Below are positions 58,180 through 64,000 of a stretch of DNA of 64,000 nt, in pieces. Source of the DNA: Euonymus europaeus (lineage: Eukaryota > Streptophyta > Magnoliopsida > Celastrales > Celastraceae); the NCBI GenBank assembly GCA_963580455.1, contig OY756967.1, forward strand, positions 19,948,022-20,012,021. Reading direction: 5' to 3'. Within the stretch, counting starts at the first letter, position 1. Each line of letters opens with the position of its first letter. The position numbers were made by a program, and so were the translations under genes. Under the pieces are notes generated by a model. The model was not told where the DNA came from and made no database searches. It worked only from the letters and a program-made list of their open reading frames with translations.

Positions 58180-59260
58180 AGGCCAAAAAATATGAAATCA
58201 TAGTTTTAAAACTCTTTTTTCTCTGTATAACCTATATTTTTTTGTAGAATAATTTTTTCTCTATAAAATATCTTTTTCTCTATACAATAGACCCAAAGCT
58301 CGGAGTCAATACTAAAATTTTATGTCCCAAGTGTGATGAACCCAAGGTTTAGACATAAAAGTCAGGTCAAAAAATATGAAATCACAGTTTTTGTTCTACT
58401 GCTAGTGCATAACTTTTTTTCTCTTTATAACCCATATTTCTCTGTAGAACCTCTATTTTTCTCTAGAATCTTTATTTATCTTTAAAATAACTTTTTCTCT
58501 ATACAATAAACCCAAATCTCGGATTCAATACTAAAACCCTATAAAGTGATGAACCTAAGATTCAGACATAAAAGTCATGCCAAAAAATATTGAAATCACA
58601 GTTTTCATTTTATTGCTAGTGCATAACTATTTTTCTTTTTATAATTTATATTTTCTCTGTAGAACCTTTTTTCTCTGTAGAACCTATATTTCTCTGTAGA
58701 ACTTATATTTATATATCTTTATTTATCTTTAGAATTATTTATACAATAGACTCAAAGCTCAGATTCAATACTAAAATTATATGTCCCAAGTGATGAACCC
58801 AAGGTTCCGACATAAAAGTCAGGCCAAAAAAATATGAAATAAATTTTTGTTCTACTGCTAGTGCATAACTCTTTTTCTCTTTATAACCTATATTTTTCTA
58901 TAGAACCTTTATTTCTCTGTATAATTCTTTTTTCTATGTAATTTTTTCTCTATTTGACAGACCCAAAGTACAGATTCACTACTAAATATTTATGTCCCAA
59001 GTGATGAATGTCAAGGCTCAGATTCTTTAAATCCTAATGGGCTCAAGGAACGGATTCACTACTAAAATATTAAATGTCACAAGTGCTAAATCTTATGGTC
59101 CTAACTATTAAACCCTAACGGGCTCGGGTACCCTAAACACCAGGGTTCAAACTTTCAAAATTGGTTAGAACTCTTTTTTTCTCTAGAACCATTTTTTATC
59201 TATTCGACAGATCAAAACCCCGATTCGCTATTAAAACCCTATGTCCCAAGTGATGAACTA
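58180..59260. repeat. Degenerate tandem repeat, ~180-245-bp units
   Basis: At least four units starting at GCCAAAAAATATGAAA-like sites (58182, 58365, 58579 and 58823), each with TTTTTCTCTGTAGAACC, ACAATAGACCCAAAG and TATGTCCCAAGTGATGAACC phrases. Unit length varies by internal insertions. A more decayed part runs to about 59260. Noncoding. Confidence 0.85.
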
Positions 59261-59439
59261 GAAAGTTCGGATTCTATAAATCCAACAAATTCTTACCATT
59301 AGAAGCACTTAAAGCAAGATCTAGATAATGGGCCAAAAATATAATCATAAAATGTATAGTGCTATTTTCCTCTAGAAAATAATTTTTCTCTGTAGAACCT
59401 TCGAAAATATTTTTTGACCAGGTAATCGCTTTCTGATGA

Positions 59440-59835
59440 CAGATTGAGACGATGCCAGTGGCGTTGAAATTGCCCAGCCAAGAAAAATCCAAAGTCACCA
59501 GTCTCATCTCGATCAGTCTCTAGAAATGGCCAGATCGAGGTAAAACGTGTTCTGATTGGTGTCGTCTATTTTGCCTTGATTCAGAAGTTTCCAATGTCCA
59601 ATCTCAATAAGGCTAGTGGTGTTGAATTTGTCTAGGCCTAACGATTCTAACTCCATCGACCTAACCTCGATCCGACACCAAAAATGATCGGATCGAGACA
59701 AAACTCGTTATAAATGTTTTGCCTCGATTCGATAATTTTTGATGTCGAATCTTGGCAAGACCAATGAAGTTGGATTCGTCTCGGCCTCACAATTCCAACG
59801 CCACTGGCCTCTCCTTAATCCAAAGTCGGAAGCAT
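59440..59835. repeat. Cluster of decayed hairpin repeats
   Basis: Three further versions of the unit at 57930: arms around GCCAGTGGCGTTGAAA (59454), CTAGTGGTGTTGAA (59611) and CCAATGAAGTTGGA (59760), each followed about 20-30 bp later by an imperfect complement and by a CTCGATC(C/T)GA-like segment. Intervals are roughly 150 bp. Confidence 0.7.
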
Positions 59836-61247
59836 TCGGAGTAAGAAAAATAAGTTTTCAATCATATTTGATTGGAATAACAATGATAAATCTGTAATTT
59901 CAAGTTTTTCCCTTAATTCAATAAATTTAAAAATTAGCTGAACCCTAACTAACAAAAAAAAAATCAACTGTCCTTTTACAGTTAGTTAATTTGAACTTAA
60001 GCCTAATTTTTCCTTTAAAAAATCATTAATTGTATTTTAATAAGACTAAATACATTTTAATTCATATTTTAAAAAAATTATTCGAATAACTTTCATTTCA
60101 TTATCACATAAAAATAAAAATAAAAATTCATTTAAACATTCTTTAATTTTTTATTTATTTATGATGAGGACTCCCTTTTTTTTAATAGTTGGTCCCAAAT
60201 CTCCCAAACAATTACGCCACTAATTGTCTGCATCCACTCACATCATAATGATGAAGGCCCACCATACTGATGTGCTTAAATCAGCGACAGGTGAAAATTC
60301 GAGACTCCGTATGGTTATTATACGGTGTACATACTACCATGCAATTACTCATGTGTTCCTACGAATTTTTTCCCCCCTACATATTTTTTTATTTTTTGCC
60401 TCCACATAATTTACAATTTGTCATCAAGTTTCTATTATATCCTAAATATCAAAAATTACTATTTCTTTTTATCGGCGTAACCGCATATTTTTAGCTTCTT
60501 ATAAACTCTCAATTAATTACTTTGATCAACCAGTCTCTTTAACACATTAGAAAGTTTCTTTTAAACCGATCACGACACAATATAAATTTGTGTTTTGAAC
60601 ATTCGCTACGAGTCTAATTATTTTAGTAAGTTTCTGAGCGAAAGCACAAAAAAATTGACCTTGAATATCGAAATTGAAAAGGATTCATATTTAGCCAATT
60701 TTAATTCAATCTTAAGTATTTATAGTTACACATTATACATTCAATATACGACTTAAAAGCTTAGTTAACCCAACTTCATGAAATTTGACATTGTGTAGTA
60801 ATTAAAATAAAAGAGCCAAATATTGGAATGAGTCAATCTCTTAACAAGGGGTTTTACTTCACTGTCAAACGACACATGTGCCGGCCGTTTGACCATAAGA
60901 ATCCCACAATTCAGAGTCAATTCAAAGAGTCGTGTTCTTTTACATCTATATCTATCAAAGAAATAGCTAGGAAATCTCTTTTCTTTTTAAAAGCATGTTT
61001 AAAGTTTATAATTTGTGTGGGTGTTGAAGGTGATGTGAGAAAGTGCTGGGAAACTTGTTCATGATAAAGATCAACCATTAGAAGTCAGACCAGATCCATT
61101 GAAATCAAACTTTCTTATTACTAGCTATGATAAGATTCTCTTATCCTCACCGGTCAAAATATATATATATATATATATTCTAACATAAAACTATTAATTT
61201 TCTACTAGTTGCATGCTTTATTGCTCCTATCAAAATAACAACCATTA
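59836..61247. other. Intergenic, nothing recognised
   Basis: AT-rich. Small frames at 60224-60494 and 60828-61064 have no family resemblance. A (TA)n run lies near 61158-61180. Confidence 0.4.
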
Positions 61248-61252
61248 ATATG

Positions 61253-61558
61253 TGTTGAAGTACAAGTGTGTGGACTTGTATAGAAGATTCTAAAATTATG
61301 TAGGTAAATATATATCCACAAGGGTAAGGACTTGTATAGAAGATTCTAGAATTATGTAGGAAAACATATATTCACAAGTGTGTAGACTTGTATAGATGAT
61401 TCTAGAATTATGTAGGTAAACATATATCCATATGCTTTTAGAATTATCTAGGAAAATCTAGAACTATGTATGTGTGACTATATATATTAGTGAGCTGCTG
61501 TGTAATTATTCAAGAGGATTGAATATACTAGAAATTTGTGTTCTCTCAACTCCTAACA
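61253..61558 (+). mobile_element. Copia-type solo LTR (306 bp)
   Basis: Starts TGTTGAAG, ends CTCCTAACA, and is flanked by a perfect target duplication ATATG (61248-61252 and 61559-61563). Phrases such as AGAAGATTCTAGAATTATG and GGAAAATCTAGAACTATG are typical of a group of plant copia LTRs. It contains a 56-bp internal tandem repeat (ACTTGTATAGA at 61274, 61330 and 61386). No internal region remains. Confidence 0.9.
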
Positions 61559-61924
61559 ATATGAACGTTATGTGTCGTTTCCCCTAATTAGAAGGATTCA
61601 ATAAGTTTGGTAATCTGGTATTGGGCCTAGTGTGAAGGGCCCATATTAAGTTGAAGCACAGTATTTTATTAATTTATAAAATATATTCAGTACTTCTCTT
61701 CTACATTTGATACAATCCGATGAGAAGTGTGGGTGTGAGTCGAGTGTGAGATATGCTAAAATTTTAATTTATAACTTTTATATTATCCTAATTTTTTACA
61801 TAAAAAAGAATAGTATAGATCAATTAAATGATTATGCATGATTACTTATTAATAATCGTTATAGAATAGTCTTTCATACATCAAAACTTATCGTCTCATA
61901 TGGAGATTAGCTAATACCACATTT

Positions 61925-62092
61925 ACACGTTGTTTGGGAGGGGAAGAGGAGGGAGAGTGTTTATATACTTGTATATAAATTTATATATAAAATAGAGGGG
62001 AAAATATATGCGTGGGACCTACATGATTTTTGCCCTAAAAAACTCCCCCTAAATTTTACCTCTTTTTCCCGAACACCCATAATCTTCAAAAT
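61925..62092. mobile_element. Possible MITE with short TIRs
   Basis: GTTGTTTGGGAGGGGAAGAGG at the left and, on the other strand, GGTGTTCGGGAAAAAGAGGTA at the right form imperfect terminal inverted repeats around an AT-rich centre. Target duplication not established. Confidence 0.4.
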
Positions 62093-64000
62093 CCCTCACC
62101 TAGTCCCCGCCCCGTACTTCCATGTCACTGCCCCGCACATCCAAGTTAGTCTTTTTCCTCATTCCCGGTCCGAAGCAACCTGCATTGCCCAGTCCTATAC
62201 GTAGACTCATTTTTAAAATTTTGAAAACTTTACTTTTGGTAGGGGGATTGAACTCATGACCTCTCATTTATAATTAAATGTTATAACCAACTAAGCTACT
62301 TGATTTTTCTTGTTTAAATCAACACTTTAATTGTATATATGATATTTCATAAGAGTTACATTACAAATTAAAATTCATATATGGTAAATATACACATAAA
62401 TATATCCTAAAAATGTGTGAGTGTATATATAATATTGTATTTTATTGAATCCGGTTGAAACTTTGAACCTTAAATCGAAGAATTTTTTTAAGTCGATGAT
62501 TGTTCTAATTTTCAAAATCTTGGTAACAATATGAATAGATTCAAAACTTAGGATTTAGAGTTTACCAATATTAATTCAAATAAAATTAAGAAGCCTATAA
62601 TTTAGGTATATATATATATATATATAAGAGTATTATGTAGTATTAAGTCACTAGTGGGGCAGATCATGGGGCAAGTTGCGGGGCAGGCTACGAGACAGAT
62701 ATGGCCCCTCATGTTGGTTGACTTTTTTGCCCCATCCCCGCCCCATCGCAATTTCAGATCTGGAAAAATCCACACGAGTCAGGGCGGGGCACGTCGGGTT
62801 CGAGTGGTCAAGAAAAAATTGTCATCCCTAGCTAGTCTTAAACTCAACCATACGAGGGAATGAGCGATTCCCACCCTTACCTAGCCTAGCCTCATTCTAC
62901 CCTCAAAACATCAACCAAATGCCCCGTAAGAGCAGCTAATCCAATAATGCACTTAGGAAAATAGGGAAAATGTTATTTTGGAGGAGATTATTGACGAAGC
63001 ACGAAAGCTTGAAAAACTGAAATCGTTCACGATGATAACAGAATCTTGGAATCCACCAAGGAAAAATTGAGAGAACTCAAAGATTTTATTGCATAACAAT
63101 TGAAGTGCCTACAATGGTCTTTAGAAGACTTATTTATAGCTAAAACATTAAGTAAACTCTAATTGAATTAGAATTGAAAATTCTAAATAAACAAAAAACT
63201 TGATGAACCTCAAATGAGAAACCCTTGTCAGACTTTTAGATATTTGAAAACAATCCTCGGAAACATATAATAAGAAGGAAACGGATGCCTGGATAAAAAA
63301 ATACGGCTGGTCAAAGTTGAGATCTGCACTAATTATATTTCCTATTTTTGGGGGAACAGTCCAATTTGAACATAAACTCATCAACGACCCGTTCTACATT
63401 AATTATTTATAAATAAATGATATGAATGATTGGTGAAATGAGAGTATGTTTAAAATGTTTGACTGACAGCTTAAACGAGATCTTGTTTAAAATCTTTGAG
63501 TGATAGCTCAAATGAATGGTAGCTGAAATATTTACTATTTTAATTATTTTTAAAAAAAATTAAAAAAAAATTAATGTAGAATATAGATATCACATTTTCA
63601 AATTAATGTATAAATAATGAGCCTAGGGTTATTGAGTGGTATTTGAAATGTGATCATGTTTAAAATGTTTGAATGATTTGTAAAATAAGAGCATATCTAA
63701 GTTGTAGCTCAAACAAGAACAAATTTAAAATATTTAATATTTTGGTTAAAATATGAAAAATTATGTACCCAAAATGGGTTATCCTCTAAACGCGAATGAT
63801 CGGATATATGAAAATTTGCTTAAACATATACACACACATAAAGTCATTGTTTGACATTTTACAAATGAGTAGTTTAGAATGATCCATTTTTAACACTCTA
63901 AATTTGGACCTCTCATTTTGATGATTTCGAAGAAATCCAACCCCTTCCAACTCCTCCTTTATAAAATATCAAACAAGGTCCACGTGAATTGGTGTGGGAT
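62093..64000. other. Right-edge intergenic sequence
   Basis: AT-rich apart from a G-rich patch at 62650-62700. Repeated phrases (GTTTAAAATGTTTGA at 63447 and 63659; TAGCTCAAA at 63508 and 63702) suggest decayed direct repeats. No coding frame supported. Confidence 0.4.

Noticed and set aside
62640..62720. G-rich patch as a possible quadruplex or gene start
   Set aside because: The runs are short and irregular, and no coding or promoter context supports it.
1..64000. tRNA, rRNA or organellar insert
   Set aside because: No cloverleaf with A/B boxes and no rRNA or plastid gene sequence was recognised by eye; a covariance-model search would be decisive.

Overview
This is nuclear DNA from a dicot plant. 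It is AT-rich, its genes are widely spaced and have introns, and it is crowded with Ty1/copia, Ty3/gypsy-like and LINE relics plus small inverted-repeat elements. The recognisable host genes (MLP/Bet v 1, CYP96A P450, LIP1 small GTPase, group IIc WRKY) are typical of eudicots. I cannot name the species; no organellar or bacterial features were seen. Exon structures below come from reading frame, splice signals and family resemblance.

Layout. 0.9-5.8 kb: a complete copia element (minus strand) with two apparently identical 212-bp LTRs, a 5-bp target duplication and one nonsense codon. 6.3-7.56 kb: a 615-bp tandem duplication ending at the TATA box of MLP gene 1 (7.6-8.2 kb). 8.2-20.2 kb: a segmentally duplicated block carrying MLP gene 2 (15.96-16.54 kb), with copia relics in both copies. 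A 637-bp Mutator-like foldback element with a perfect 9-bp target duplication sits just upstream of the MLP gene 2 TATA box. 21.96-23.6 kb: an intact two-exon CYP96A P450 (minus). 27.2-30.8 kb: two LINE pieces, head to head. 31-33.2 kb: an LTR-like stretch and a broken CYP96A exon fragment. 33.9-34.4 kb: a small secreted-type protein gene ending in HDEL.

35.7-46.1 kb: a seven-exon LIP1 homologue (minus). Its last intron holds a 6.6-kb decayed copia element starting 8 bp from the splice donor, and its third exon lacks one base in the switch II region. 46.7-47.1 kb: a 3 x 157-bp tandem repeat upstream of LIP1. 48.46-50.24 kb: a 1.78-kb solo LTR with target duplication GACAC, inside an older LTR-like sequence. 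51.2-54.0 kb: LINE fragments (RNase H-like, then RT) on the minus strand, separated by an LTR-like insert. 54.7-57.3 kb: a WRKY51-like gene (minus) whose first intron fits best as GC-AG. 57.9-59.8 kb: tandem and hairpin repeats. 61.25-61.56 kb: a 306-bp copia-type solo LTR with target duplication ATATG. The rest is AT-rich intergenic DNA.

The host genes do not form a pathway. The cluster consists of plant-lineage families (ligand-binding MLPs, a wax-type P450, a circadian GTPase, a defence WRKY) around which transposon insertion, solo-LTR formation and local duplication have reshaped promoters and introns. I see no wholly new system. The strongest leads are the transposon-split, frameshifted LIP1 gene, the foldback element at the MLP2 promoter and the HDEL-tailed LEA-like protein.
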